Assembly: GCA_937901085.1 (NCBI GenBank)
Contig: CALCHQ010000127.1
Location: 1-57,079 of the forward strand
Length of the DNA: 57,079 nt
From: an uncultured Verrucomicrobiales bacterium
GTDB taxonomy: Bacteria > Verrucomicrobiota > Verrucomicrobiia > Verrucomicrobiales > Akkermansiaceae
Direction: 5' to 3'
Positions 38,567 to 47,298 of this stretch are shown in pieces (the first letter of the stretch is position 1; every line of letters begins with the position of its first letter). Under the pieces are notes generated by a model, which did not search any database, was not told the DNA's origin, and saw only the letters and a program-made list of their open reading frames with translations. The position numbers and the translations under genes were made by a program.

Positions 38567-40786
38567 ATGAATGATTCCGTGGATGCTTTGCCGCCCGGCG
38601 CGCAGCTGGGGCAGTACCGCCTGATTGAAGCCGCCTCGCAGGGCGGTTTCGGTATTTTGTACCGCGCGTGGGATGAGAAGCTGAACCGCCCGGTGGCGGT
38701 GAAGGAGTGCTTCCCGGCTTCCATCTGCCGCCGCGACCCGCAGACGGGGGTGGTGCGGCCTCATTCGGAAGCTTTGCAGGCTCAGTACGATGCCGCGATT
38801 AACGATGTGTTCGAGGAGGCGCAGACGCTGGCCAAGCTGCATCATGCGCGGGTGGTGCCGGTGTATGATGTGTTCCGCGCGGCGGGGAGTATGTTTTATG
38901 TGATGCCCTGGCTGGAGGGCGGCTCTCTGCGCGACAGGATAGCCGCGGGGGATGCTATTTCTCCGGAAACGGCGCAGAGCTGGCTGCTGGAGCTGCTCTC
39001 GGCGCTGGAGTATCTGCACGGCATGCAGGTGATTCACCGCGATATCAAGCCGGGCAACATTATGTTTGATGCCGCGGGGAATCCGGTGCTGGTGGATTTC
39101 GGCTCGGCGCTGAACCGCGCCACGAAGGTGGACACGACGACGCAGGGCGAGTTCTCCCCGGTCTACGCCTCGCCCGAACAGGTAAGCGGCAAGGGGAAAA
39201 TCGGCCCGTGGACGGATTTGTATTCCCTGGCGGCCACCTGGTATGAGCTGTTGACCGGAATGCAGCCGGAGCCTGCCCAGCAGCGCCTGGTGCAGGATGA
39301 TTTGCAGCCGCTGCCGCCGGGCAGGACGGTGCTGGAGCAGAGCATTATGCAGAATCTGGCGCTGGAGGCCGCGGCTCGTTGCCAGTCTGCCCGTGAGTGG
39401 CAGGATTGGCTGCTGCGTGGGGTTGCTCCGGTGGCGGTGGCTCGGCGGCGCCGTTCCCTCCTGTTGTGGGCTGTGCCTGCGGTGCTGCTGGCGGCCGGCG
39501 GGGCGTTTCTGCTGGGGCAGCAGCAAGCAGAGCCTGTGCAGGAGGAGGGCGCGGCTCAGGTGAAAGATGCTCCGGATAAGCAGGAATTGGTGCTGAGTGA
39601 TGAGTTTTATGAGAAGGCGTGCTCTCAATTGGGTATACCGGCCGTGCTTCAGCGCTATGAGGAGGTGTTGAACAAAGCGGCGGCATGCCGTGAGAGCTAT
39701 GCTTCAAAGCTGGAGTCCCTGTACAACGCTGGCGTGGAAGATGCCCGGACGCACGCATTCCGTTCCAGTCCGAAGGAACGGGGCATTTCGAGGAGACGGG
39801 GCTTTTCCTTGAAGGAAATGAAAAGTCCGGGCAAAACGGCGATGAAGCAGATTGATAGGTTGCTGCAGGACTGGCGGGGTGAGATGGAGGGCTTGCGGTA
39901 TGAACAACTGCAGAGTGTCCGCGCTTTGCAAACTGGTATCAGGGATATTGAGAAGTATTGTACGTGGAATACGGCGGAAGAGCGCATGCTGCTGGAGAAA
40001 ACAGGATTGCGCCTGGAGAAGGATTATGCGGACTGTTTGTCGACCCACGCTCTGGAGCAGATACAAAAGGAATTTGAGGCGCAGTGCATGGAGCAGTACC
40101 GTTCCCTGAGGTCGCTCTGGTATGCCAGGGCCGAGGAGAATATCAGGAATTGGGAGGCGGAAAAGGCAGAGGCTGATGCCGCTGTTCTGACGGATGAAAT
40201 GTATCACCAGATGTCGGAGAAACGAGGGTTTTCCCAGCTTCTGGCCGAGCGCAAGGCGATGGATGAACAAGCGCAGGAGATTGCCCGGGCGGGTGTCCTC
40301 GCTATGGAGAATGAGCTGGCGGCTGTTCGCCAGACTCTGGATGCTGTTGATGCGGATACCGAGGAATCCCCAGGGGAGAAATCATCGTGGTTGAGGATTG
40401 ATTTTTACAATCAGTACAGGGACTCGATTTACAAGATACAAAAGGATTATATTGATGGGCGGTTGTATGCTCTGCACCAGGAATATTACAAGGTTTTGAA
40501 ACCCCAGTTGGCGCGATATAGGGCGGATTCTTACCAGAAACCCGATGATGATGAGATGAGTGAGATGGAGAAGCGCATGGAGGCGCTTTTTCTCGAACGC
40601 GCCAAAAAAGAGTATGCTGAGTTCATAGATTCTACACCTTACACGAAGCCGCACGAGTATTTTTTGAAGGAGAGAAAACGCATAGAGAAGGCAATCAGCT
40701 CACAGGTTGATGCCAAGGTTGATGCTTTGCGGAAGCGTGAGCGGAAGATGGAGGCAGAAACTCAGGCCCGCTTACAAGGCGCATGA
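38567..40786 (+). CDS. Membrane-anchored Hanks-type Ser/Thr protein kinase
   Basis: A 739-aa protein. The kinase domain is residues 17-275: glycine loop SQGGFGILY, ATP Lys46 in VAVKECFP, catalytic HRDIKPGN (157-164), DFG at 177-179 and APE-like SPEQ. One transmembrane helix at 297-317 follows a basic RRRR stop. The remaining ~420 residues lie outside the membrane and are almost entirely charged coiled coil, with no PASTA or other known sensor domain. It is probably a sensor or scaffold kinase. Flanked by two direct copies of the heptad-array repeat together with the M20 gene. Confidence 0.88.
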   Translation: MNDSVDALPPGAQLGQYRLIEAASQGGFGILYRAWDEKLNRPVAVKECFPASICRRDPQTGVVRPHSEALQAQYDAAINDVFEEAQTLAKLHHARVVPVYDVFRAAGSMFYVMPWLEGGSLRDRIAAGDAISPETAQSWLLELLSALEYLHGMQVIHRDIKPGNIMFDAAGNPVLVDFGSALNRATKVDTTTQGEFSPVYASPEQVSGKGKIGPWTDLYSLAATWYELLTGMQPEPAQQRLVQDDLQPLPPGRTVLEQSIMQNLALEAAARCQSAREWQDWLLRGVAPVAVARRRRSLLLWAVPAVLLAAGGAFLLGQQQAEPVQEEGAAQVKDAPDKQELVLSDEFYEKACSQLGIPAVLQRYEEVLNKAAACRESYASKLESLYNAGVEDARTHAFRSSPKERGISRRRGFSLKEMKSPGKTAMKQIDRLLQDWRGEMEGLRYEQLQSVRALQTGIRDIEKYCTWNTAEERMLLEKTGLRLEKDYADCLSTHALEQIQKEFEAQCMEQYRSLRSLWYARAEENIRNWEAEKAEADAAVLTDEMYHQMSEKRGFSQLLAERKAMDEQAQEIARAGVLAMENELAAVRQTLDAVDADTEESPGEKSSWLRIDFYNQYRDSIYKIQKDYIDGRLYALHQEYYKVLKPQLARYRADSYQKPDDDEMSEMEKRMEALFLERAKKEYAEFIDSTPYTKPHEYFLKERKRIEKAISSQVDAKVDALRKRERKMEAETQARLQGA

Positions 40787-40819
40787 AATCCTGAATTACC
40801 TGCATGCCAGCGTTTAGTC

Positions 40820-40847
40820 TTGCGTGCGCGCGGGGCAGGGGTATAAT
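40820..40847 (+). promoter_or_regulatory. M20 peptidase promoter, leaderless configuration
   Basis: TTGCGT (40820-40825), 16-nt spacer, perfect TATAAT (40842-40847), then 6 nt to the ATG at 40854. Transcription should start at or next to the start codon. Confidence 0.65.
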
Positions 40848-40853
40848 GGTGGC

Positions 40854-42194
40854 ATGTCCCGGATTGATGACCTTTTTGCCTTTTTGAGCATTCCGAGTGT
40901 TTCTGCCCAGGCGGAGCATGCGGGTGATGTGGAGCGCTGCGCCGATTTTCTGGTGGAGAAGCTGAGCAGCATCGGTTTTTCTGCGGTGAAGTACCTGACG
41001 GATATCCACCCGATTGTGGTGGCTCACAGCCCGAAGGTGGAGGGCGCACCGACCGTGCTGATTTATGGTCATTACGATGTGATGCCTGTGGATCCCATCT
41101 GCGAGTGGAAGAGCGACCCCTTCAAGCCGGAAATCCGCGATGGACGTGTGTATGCCCGCGGTGCGTCCGATGATAAGGGCGAGATTATGGCCATGATTCT
41201 GGCGGCGCAGGAGGTGATTGCTGAGGACGGCGCGCTGCCGCTCAATGTGATTTACCTGCTGGAAGGCGAGGAGGAACGTGGTTCTGCCAGCCTGTATGAG
41301 TTCATGAAACGCCCGGATGCCAGGGAGCTGCTGGCCTGCGATGTCATCGTCGTGAGCGATACAGGTATGGCTGCGGTGGATATCCCCTCGTTCTCCTACG
41401 GCCTGAAGGGACTGTGCTGCTTTGAGCTGGAGGTTTCCGCCCCGGCTATGGACCTGCACTCCGGCATTTTCGGCGGTGCGGTGGCCAACCCCATCACCAC
41501 GCTGTGCGAGATGATTGCCACCACGCATGATGCGGATAACCATGTGAGCATCGAAGGCTTCTATGACGGTGTGATGGAGATTCAGGACTGGGAGAAGGAG
41601 AGCTGGCGCCGTGTGCCCGGCATGAGCAATGCCGAGCTGGCCGGGCTCACGGGTGTGCCGGAGCTGCGCACGGAAACGGGCTTCACCGGGGCTGAGTGCG
41701 TGTATGCCCGCCCCACTTTTGAGCTGAACGGCATTTCCGGCGGTTACGAGGGCGAGGGCTCCAAGACGGTGATTCCGACCCACGCTATTGCCAAGATGAG
41801 CTGCCGCCTGGTGCCGGGACAGGTGCCGGAAGAGGTGATGAAGAAGGTGGAAGCTCACTTTGTGAAGGTCTGCCCGCCCAGCGTACGCATGAAGTTCACC
41901 CCCCAGCACACGGGCGAAGCCTACCTGAGCGACCCGAATTCTGCCTACGGACTGGCTGCCCAGAAGGCGCAGGAAATGACTTTCGGCAACAAGCCGGTGC
42001 TGGTGCGCGAGGGTGGTTCCATTCCGATTATTGCCGAGGTGTCCAAGGTGCTGGGCAAGGATGCTCTCTTCCTGGGCCTCGACCTGCCGGATGCCCGCAT
42101 CCATTCGCCGAATGAGAATATGCGCGTGGAAATCTTTGAAAAAGGTATTGAGATGGGCAAGAATATGCTGCGTCTTATGGCCCAGGCAAAGTAA
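40854..42194 (+). CDS. M20-family metallopeptidase (dipeptidase)
   Basis: A 446-aa zinc peptidase of the M20 family. Metal and catalytic residues are in YGHYDVMPVD (His, catalytic Asp), RGASDDKGEI (bridging Asp), EGEEERGS (catalytic Glu, metal Glu) and SDTGMA. A typical lid domain is inserted at about 190-330 (SAPAMDLHSGIFGGAVANP). It cleaves dipeptides or short peptides in the cytoplasm. The start 40854 is fixed by the promoter; an upstream in-frame GTG at 40824 lies inside it. Confidence 0.9.
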   Translation: MSRIDDLFAFLSIPSVSAQAEHAGDVERCADFLVEKLSSIGFSAVKYLTDIHPIVVAHSPKVEGAPTVLIYGHYDVMPVDPICEWKSDPFKPEIRDGRVYARGASDDKGEIMAMILAAQEVIAEDGALPLNVIYLLEGEEERGSASLYEFMKRPDARELLACDVIVVSDTGMAAVDIPSFSYGLKGLCCFELEVSAPAMDLHSGIFGGAVANPITTLCEMIATTHDADNHVSIEGFYDGVMEIQDWEKESWRRVPGMSNAELAGLTGVPELRTETGFTGAECVYARPTFELNGISGGYEGEGSKTVIPTHAIAKMSCRLVPGQVPEEVMKKVEAHFVKVCPPSVRMKFTPQHTGEAYLSDPNSAYGLAAQKAQEMTFGNKPVLVREGGSIPIIAEVSKVLGKDALFLGLDLPDARIHSPNENMRVEIFEKGIEMGKNMLRLMAQAK

Positions 42195-42363
42195 GATTTT
42201 GAATGTAGAAAGTAGAATTTTGAATGTGAAAGTTCCCCGCGCCCATGGCGCGGCCGATGCACAGCTGCGCCCCCGGGCGCAGGACACTCTACACATTCTA
42301 CATCCAAAATTCTACATCTTTTCGTTTCGATTTTGCGCTGATTTTTTAACTATGCCAACGCGT
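42195..42363. repeat. Structured heptad-array repeat, copy B
   Basis: Starts on the base after the M20 stop and runs almost to the ABC gene. The left ~45 bases are identical to copy A. The hairpins differ by compensating or loop changes (loop CAT instead of TTT; CCCG instead of CCCA), and the right arm has lost one 7-bp word (ACATTCT, ACATCCA, AAATTCT, ACATCTT). Same orientation as copy A. Confidence 0.85.
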
Positions 42364-42368
42364 TAAGA

Positions 42369-43220
42369 ATGGATGCCGTTTCCATAGCCGATGTACACAA
42401 GAGCTTCCCTGGCTTCTGGGGTAAGGGTGGCGTGTACGCGGTCAAGGGAGTGAGCCTCAGCATTCCTGAAGGCGGGGTGTATGGCCTCATCGGCCCGAAT
42501 GGCAGCGGCAAGAGTACGGTCATGAAGATGCTGGTGGGGCTGCTCGCGCCGGATGCCGGCTCGTGCAGCGTGTTCGGCCAGCCTGCCACGGCAGCAGCCA
42601 ACCGGCGGGAAATCGGCTTCCTGCCGGAAAATCCGTATTTTTATAAATTCCTGACCGGCGAGGAAACGGTGCGTTTCTATGGCCGCCTGTGCGGTCTGCG
42701 AGGCGCAGCATTGAAGGAACGTACTCGCGAGTTGCTGGAGCTGGTGGGACTCACCGAAGCGAAGGACCGCCGCCTGAGGGGCTACTCCAAGGGGATGCTC
42801 CAGCGCATTGGCCTGGCGCAGGCTCTGGTGCAGAAGCCCCGCCTGCTGGTGCTGGATGAACCCACTGCCGGGGTGGACCCCATCGGGTCGCGCACCATCA
42901 GGGATATTATTCTCAATATCAAAGAGCAGGGGGTGACGGTGTTCCTTTGCTCGCACCTGCTGGAGCAGGTGCAGGAAATCTGCGACCGGGTGGGGGTTCT
43001 CTACCAGGGCTGCCTTATTGCCGAGGGGGCGATGGATGAACTTACCCGCGATGACCGCCACGCAGAGATTACGCTGAATAATCCCACCCCCGAACTCCTG
43101 GAACAAATACGCCTGCTGGCGGGCAATGCCTGGCAGGATTGCCGCCCTGCGCGCGATTCGCTGGAAACGGTGTTCCTGCGCGGCATTCAGGCTAAATTGC
43201 GTGAACAGAAAAATAGGTGA
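42369..43220 (+). CDS. ABC transporter ATP-binding protein
   Basis: A 283-aa ATPase subunit of an ABC-2-type exporter. Walker A is GPNGSGKS (about 42-49), the signature is RGYSKGMLQRIGL (variant of LSGGQ, as in drug/polysaccharide exporters), Walker B LLVLDEPTAGVD, and the switch His in FLCSHLLEQV. No permease gene is next to it: downstream is a convergent gene and upstream the M20 gene. It therefore either pairs with a distant permease or regulates something else. It starts 5 nt after repeat copy B without a clear ribosome-binding site. Confidence 0.88.
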   Translation: MDAVSIADVHKSFPGFWGKGGVYAVKGVSLSIPEGGVYGLIGPNGSGKSTVMKMLVGLLAPDAGSCSVFGQPATAAANRREIGFLPENPYFYKFLTGEETVRFYGRLCGLRGAALKERTRELLELVGLTEAKDRRLRGYSKGMLQRIGLAQALVQKPRLLVLDEPTAGVDPIGSRTIRDIILNIKEQGVTVFLCSHLLEQVQEICDRVGVLYQGCLIAEGAMDELTRDDRHAEITLNNPTPELLEQIRLLAGNAWQDCRPARDSLETVFLRGIQAKLREQKNR

Positions 43221-43241
43221 ATGCAGATTTCTGCATTCACC
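43208..43241 (-). terminator. Terminator of the secreted 156-aa protein gene
   Basis: GGTGAATGCAGA/TCTGCATTCACC 12-bp stem with a TT loop (43216-43241), followed on the minus strand by TATTTTTC. It overlaps the stop codon of the convergent ABC gene. Confidence 0.7.
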
Positions 43242-43272
43242 CTCACTTGTCCGCGGCGGCAGAGCCGGATAT

Positions 43273-43743
43273 TTATTCCGCATTTCCCGGCATGGCATTT
43301 AACACCGGGCCGAGAGAATCGAGCAGAGCCTGGGAGCCGTAGGCATTATTCATGCCGATGCGGATAAAGGAATTCATGAAGGAGGCGGCAATCTGCTGGG
43401 CTTCCTGTACGTTGATGCTACCGCGCACTACTTGTTCTACAGCGGCGCTCGGACGCGGCATGGCCTCGGCCCTGGTCTGCAGCTTCAGCATGTTTCTGGT
43501 GATGCTTTGCACCTGGGCTGCAGCGGCATCGGCGCTGGCGGTGTCATGTACCGTTTCCAGGACACTAGTCAGTTCTCGGACTGCGTTCAGAACCTCCTGG
43601 GCCATATCCACATAGGGCCTGGCTTCCGCGCTGCTGGCATTTGCCGCCGCTGCAGGAGTGGTGGGAGTGCCGAGGGATATGTCCGCCACGGCCAGCGGGG
43701 TGGCAAGAACCAGGGTGGTGAAAAGGTATCGGTACATGCTCAT
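43273..43743 (-). CDS. Secreted helical protein, function unknown
   Basis: A 156-aa protein with a signal peptide (residues about 1-20, LATPLAVA) and an all-helical mature part rich in Ala, Gln and Val (heptad-like from VDMAQEVLNAVREL). Two regions, EQVVRGSINVQEAQQIAASF and the Gly/Asn-containing end, show no known motif. It is convergent with the ABC gene and divergent from eno. The function is not recognisable. Confidence 0.6.
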   Translation of the reverse strand: MSMYRYLFTTLVLATPLAVADISLGTPTTPAAAANASSAEARPYVDMAQEVLNAVRELTSVLETVHDTASADAAAAQVQSITRNMLKLQTRAEAMPRPSAAVEQVVRGSINVQEAQQIAASFMNSFIRIGMNNAYGSQALLDSLGPVLNAMPGNAE

Positions 43744-43845
43744 CTTGTCTTGTTTTCTGTATGCTAAACCTTCTCTTCTCCTTTGTCAATCCATTAGTTT
43801 GCCTCCCGGAAATATAAAAACTACAAAAAAGATAGGAAAAAAGTA

Positions 43846-43874
43846 TTGCCATGCCGGTAAAAGTGTGGTAGACT
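43846..43874 (+). promoter_or_regulatory. eno promoter
   Basis: TTGCCA (43846-43851), 17-nt spacer, TAGACT (43869-43874). Confidence 0.6.
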
Positions 43875-43904
43875 GTCCTCAGAAATTAGGCAAGACTAAC
43901 AAAT

Positions 43905-45179
43905 ATGAATACGACAATCAATAAGATACAGGCACGGGAGGTGCTTGATTCCCGTGGAAATCCGACAGTAGAAGCCGTGGTGTCGCTGGCAGGCGGTGCG
44001 TATGGACACGCCTCTGTGCCGAGCGGCGCATCCACCGGGGAACACGAAGCCTGCGAACTGCGAGATGGCGATGCAAGCCGGTACCGCGGCAAGGGCGTGC
44101 AGAAGGCGGTTCATTATGCCAACACGGAGCTGGCCGATGCGTTGAACGGGATGGACGCCACGGATCAGATTGGTGTGGATGCCCGCATGCGCGAGGTGGA
44201 TGGCACGCCGAACAAGAGTCGCGTGGGTGCCAATGCTGTGCTGGCTATCTCGCTGGCCACGGCTCGCGCCGCCGCCTGGGCCACCGGGCAGCCGCTCTTC
44301 CGCTATCTGGGCGGGCCGAATGCACACATCCTGCCGGTGCCGATGATGAATGTACTCAACGCCGGAGCTCACTCCGACGCGCCCATCGACTTCCAGGAAT
44401 TCATGATTATACCGCGCGGCCTGCCGACCTACCGCGAAGCGCTGCGCTGCGGGGCAGAGGTATTCCACGCGCTGGCCGGAGTGCTGCGCAAGAAGGGGCT
44501 GAGTACCGCCGTGGGTGATGAAGGTGGCTATGCCCCCAACCTGCACAGCGCCGATGAAGCGCTGGATACGATTGTGGAAGCCATTGTTGCCGCAGGGTAT
44601 GAACCGGGCAGGGAAGTGGCGCTGGCGCTGGATGTGGCCAGCTCGGAGTTCTACGATGCAGAAAGCGGGTTGTACGTGTTCAAGAAGAGTACAGGCGACC
44701 GCCTGACGGCAGCGGAACTCACCGCGTACTACGAAGGTCTCATCAGCCGCTACCCCATTATCTCCATCGAGGATGGCTGCGCTGAAAACGACTGGGAGGG
44801 CTGGAAGCACCTTACCAACACCATTGGTAATCGCTGCCAGCTGGTGGGTGATGACCTCTTTGTCACCAATGTGGATTTCCTCCGCAAGGGGATTGAGCGT
44901 GGGGTGGCCAACTCCATTCTGGTGAAGCTCAACCAGATTGGCACCCTCAGCGAAACCTTTGAAGCTGTGCGCCTGGCGACCACACATGGTTACAGCGCGG
45001 TTATCTCTCACCGCAGCGGTGAAACGGAAGATAGCTTCATCGCAGACCTGGCTGTGGCCACCAACGCCGGGCAGATTAAGACGGGTTCGCTTTCCCGCGC
45101 TGACCGCCTGGCCAAGTACAACCAGCTGCTGCGTATTGAGGAACGCCTGGGCGCTGCTGCCCGCTATGGGTGCAGATAA
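43905..45179 (+). CDS. eno: Enolase
   Basis: A 424-aa glycolytic enzyme converting 2-phosphoglycerate to phosphoenolpyruvate. Motifs are REVLDSRGNPTVEA, SVPSGASTGEHEA, the catalytic Glu region VGDEGGYAPNL, metal ligands in ALDVASSEF, SIEDGCAENDWEGW and GDDLFVTN, the catalytic Lys in LVKLNQIGT and SHRSGETEDSFIADL. The usual N-G-G-A-H-A loop reads NAGAHSDAPIDFQEF here, a variant within the substrate-loop region. It has its own promoter and terminator. Confidence 0.97.
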   Translation: MNTTINKIQAREVLDSRGNPTVEAVVSLAGGAYGHASVPSGASTGEHEACELRDGDASRYRGKGVQKAVHYANTELADALNGMDATDQIGVDARMREVDGTPNKSRVGANAVLAISLATARAAAWATGQPLFRYLGGPNAHILPVPMMNVLNAGAHSDAPIDFQEFMIIPRGLPTYREALRCGAEVFHALAGVLRKKGLSTAVGDEGGYAPNLHSADEALDTIVEAIVAAGYEPGREVALALDVASSEFYDAESGLYVFKKSTGDRLTAAELTAYYEGLISRYPIISIEDGCAENDWEGWKHLTNTIGNRCQLVGDDLFVTNVDFLRKGIERGVANSILVKLNQIGTLSETFEAVRLATTHGYSAVISHRSGETEDSFIADLAVATNAGQIKTGSLSRADRLAKYNQLLRIEERLGAAARYGCR

Positions 45180-45198
45180 CGCCCTTTACCAGCTTGAG

Positions 45199-45243
45199 AC
45201 ACCGCCCCGGAGAGAAACTCCGGGGGCGGTGTGCGGCTTTTTT
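45199..45243 (+). terminator. Terminator after eno
   Basis: ACACCGCCCCGGAG paired with CTCCGGGGGCGGTGT (one bulge), followed by six T. Confidence 0.8.
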
Positions 45244-45365
45244 GTGTGCAGACGATATTTTTGTACTCGCCTTTTCTGGAAAAACCGTTATAATAGCGGC
45301 AGCAAGGTATCGCCAGCGCGTGGTGCTGGCGCCGAGCATTTTCCAACATAACATAATCCAACATT

Positions 45366-46058
45366 ATGCAGTACACACACGAAGTCGAACAGATGTGTTG
45401 CGTCAAGAAGGGCTGCAATCACGGCCCCGCCCCCATCCCCCAGGAGGGTGCCTGGACGCAATCCACCAAGATTGAGGACATCTCCGGCCTTACCCACGGT
45501 GTGGGTTGGTGCGCTCCTCAGCAGGGTGCTTGCAAGCTGACCCTCAATGTGAAGCAGGGCGTTATCCAGGAGGCCCTTGTTGAAACCATCGGCTGCTCCG
45601 GCATGACCCACTCCGCCGCCATGGCTTCTGAAATCCTTCCCGGCAAGACCGTACTCGAGGCTCTGAACACCGACCTCGTGTGCGACGCCATCAACACCGC
45701 CATGCGCGAACTCTTCCTCCAGATTGTGTACGGCCGCACCCAGAGCGCCTACTCTGAAGGTGGTCTGCCCATCGGTGCAGGTCTTGAAGACCTGGGCAAG
45801 GGCCTGCGCTCCCAGACCGGCACGCTGTATGGCACGCTGGCCAAGGGTGCCCGCTACCTGGAACTGGCCGAAGGTTACATCACCAAGCTGGCTCTGGATG
45901 CCGAGGGTGAAATCACCGGTTACCAGTACGTGAAGATGGGCCCGATGATGGAAGACATCAAGAAGGGCATGGATGCCAACGAGGCTGTGAAGAAGCACAC
46001 CGGCTCCTATGGCCGCTTTGCAGATGCCGCCAAGTACATCGACCCCCGCCACGAGTAA
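45366..46058 (+). CDS. NifU/IscU-like iron-sulfur scaffold-type protein
   Basis: A 230-aa protein with several conserved Cys: MCCVKKGCNHG at the N-terminus, GVGWCAPQQGACK and ETIGCSGMTHSAAM. The middle block (VIQEALVETIGCSGM) resembles the IscU/NifU scaffold N-domain in which Cys hold a nascent Fe-S cluster. It is normally annotated as an Fe-S cluster assembly scaffold when found next to a GGGtGRT protein, as here (26 nt gap). There are no nifS/iscS or other assembly genes beside it, so the exact job is open. A perfect TATAAT lies at 45289-45294 but without a good -35. Confidence 0.72.
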   Translation: MQYTHEVEQMCCVKKGCNHGPAPIPQEGAWTQSTKIEDISGLTHGVGWCAPQQGACKLTLNVKQGVIQEALVETIGCSGMTHSAAMASEILPGKTVLEALNTDLVCDAINTAMRELFLQIVYGRTQSAYSEGGLPIGAGLEDLGKGLRSQTGTLYGTLAKGARYLELAEGYITKLALDAEGEITGYQYVKMGPMMEDIKKGMDANEAVKKHTGSYGRFADAAKYIDPRHE

Positions 46059-46084
46059 AGAACCCCTAAATATAGAACAAGATT

Positions 46085-47086
46085 ATGCCTCTTTTTGAAT
46101 CTTATTCCCGTCGTATCGACCAGATCCTCCCGGTTCTTGCTCAGTACGGTATCAACTCCTGCGAGGAAGCCGAGCAGGTCTGCCTTGCCAAGGGTATCGA
46201 CGTGCGTGAAATCGTGCGTGGTATCCAGAATATCGCCTTCGAGAACGCCGGCTGGGCCTACACCGTAGGCGCTGCCATCGCCATCAAGAAGGGCTGCACC
46301 AAGGCTGCTGACGCTGCCGAGGCTATCGGCGAAGGTCTGCAGGCTTTCTGCATTCCCGGCTCTGTGGCCGACGACCGTAAGGTGGGTCTGGGTCACGGTA
46401 ACCTGGCCGCCATGCTTCTGCGCGAGGAGACCGAATGCTTCTGCTTCCTGGCTGGTCACGAATCCTTTGCCGCCGCTGAAGGCGCCATCGGTATCGCCCG
46501 CTCTGCCAACAAGGTGCGTCAGAAGCCGCTTCGCGTCATTCTGAACGGCCTTGGCAAGGACGCCGCCTACATCATCTCCCGTATCAACGGCTTCACCTAC
46601 TGCCAGACCAAGTTCGACTACGCCACCGGTAAGGTGGAAGTGGTGAGCAAGAAGGCATTCTCCGACGGCGAACGCTCCAAGGTGAACTGCTACGGCGCTG
46701 ACGACGTGCGCGAAGGCGTGGCCATCATGTGGCTGGAAGGTGTGGACGTTTCCATCACCGGTAACTCCACCAACCCCACCCGCTTCCAGCACCCGGTTGC
46801 CGGCACCTACAAGAAGGAATGCACGCTGGCTGGCAAGAAGTACTTCTCCGTGGCCTCCGGTGGTGGCACGGGCCGCACCCTGCACCCGGACAACATGGCC
46901 GCTGGTCCCGCTTCCTACGGTATGACCGACACCCTGGGCCGCATGCACAGCGATGCTCAGTTCGCCGGTTCCTCCTCCGTGCCCGCCCATGTGGAAATGA
47001 TGGGCCTTATCGGTATGGGCAACAACCCCATGGTGGGTGCTACGGTTTCCGTGGCTGTTGCCATCGAGGAAGCCATGAACAAGTAA
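46085..47086 (+). CDS. GGGtGRT protein
   Basis: A 333-aa protein carrying the name-giving motif ASGGGTGRTLHPDNMAAGP at about 258-276, followed by YGMTDTLGRMH and a Gly/Ala-rich C-terminus (IGMGNNPMVGATVSVA). The N-terminal half contains GHGNLAAMLLREET and GHESFAAAEGA. The family is conserved across anaerobes beside the NifU-like partner, but its function is unknown. The tight 26-nt spacing shows co-transcription. Confidence 0.85.
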   Translation: MPLFESYSRRIDQILPVLAQYGINSCEEAEQVCLAKGIDVREIVRGIQNIAFENAGWAYTVGAAIAIKKGCTKAADAAEAIGEGLQAFCIPGSVADDRKVGLGHGNLAAMLLREETECFCFLAGHESFAAAEGAIGIARSANKVRQKPLRVILNGLGKDAAYIISRINGFTYCQTKFDYATGKVEVVSKKAFSDGERSKVNCYGADDVREGVAIMWLEGVDVSITGNSTNPTRFQHPVAGTYKKECTLAGKKYFSVASGGGTGRTLHPDNMAAGPASYGMTDTLGRMHSDAQFAGSSSVPAHVEMMGLIGMGNNPMVGATVSVAVAIEEAMNK

Positions 47087-47119
47087 ACCCCGCCGGGTTT
47101 ACAAGCGAAAGCTTGAAAA

Positions 47120-47158
47120 ACGCCCCGCCTGCCCGGCAGCGCGGGGCGTATTTTTTTT
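47120..47158 (+). terminator. Terminator after GGGtGRT gene
   Basis: ACGCCCCGC/GCGGGGCGT 9-bp stem, 12-nt loop, followed by eight T after one A. Confidence 0.85.
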
Positions 47159-47239
47159 GCTGTCGGGAGGGAGGACTGCCTTCTTTCCTGTGTTTTGCAT
47201 CAACAGTGCTGAAACAGCCGCTGCTGTCAGTTCCTTGCA

Positions 47240-47268
47240 TTGACAGCACCTGGAGCGCGTGCTAATAT
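47240..47268 (+). promoter_or_regulatory. tyrS promoter
   Basis: Perfect TTGACA (47240-47245), 17-nt spacer, TAATAT (47263-47268), about 30 nt before the ATG. Confidence 0.7.
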
Positions 47269-47298
47269 CGCGGCTCAAACGCAACAAAGCTCCACAAC

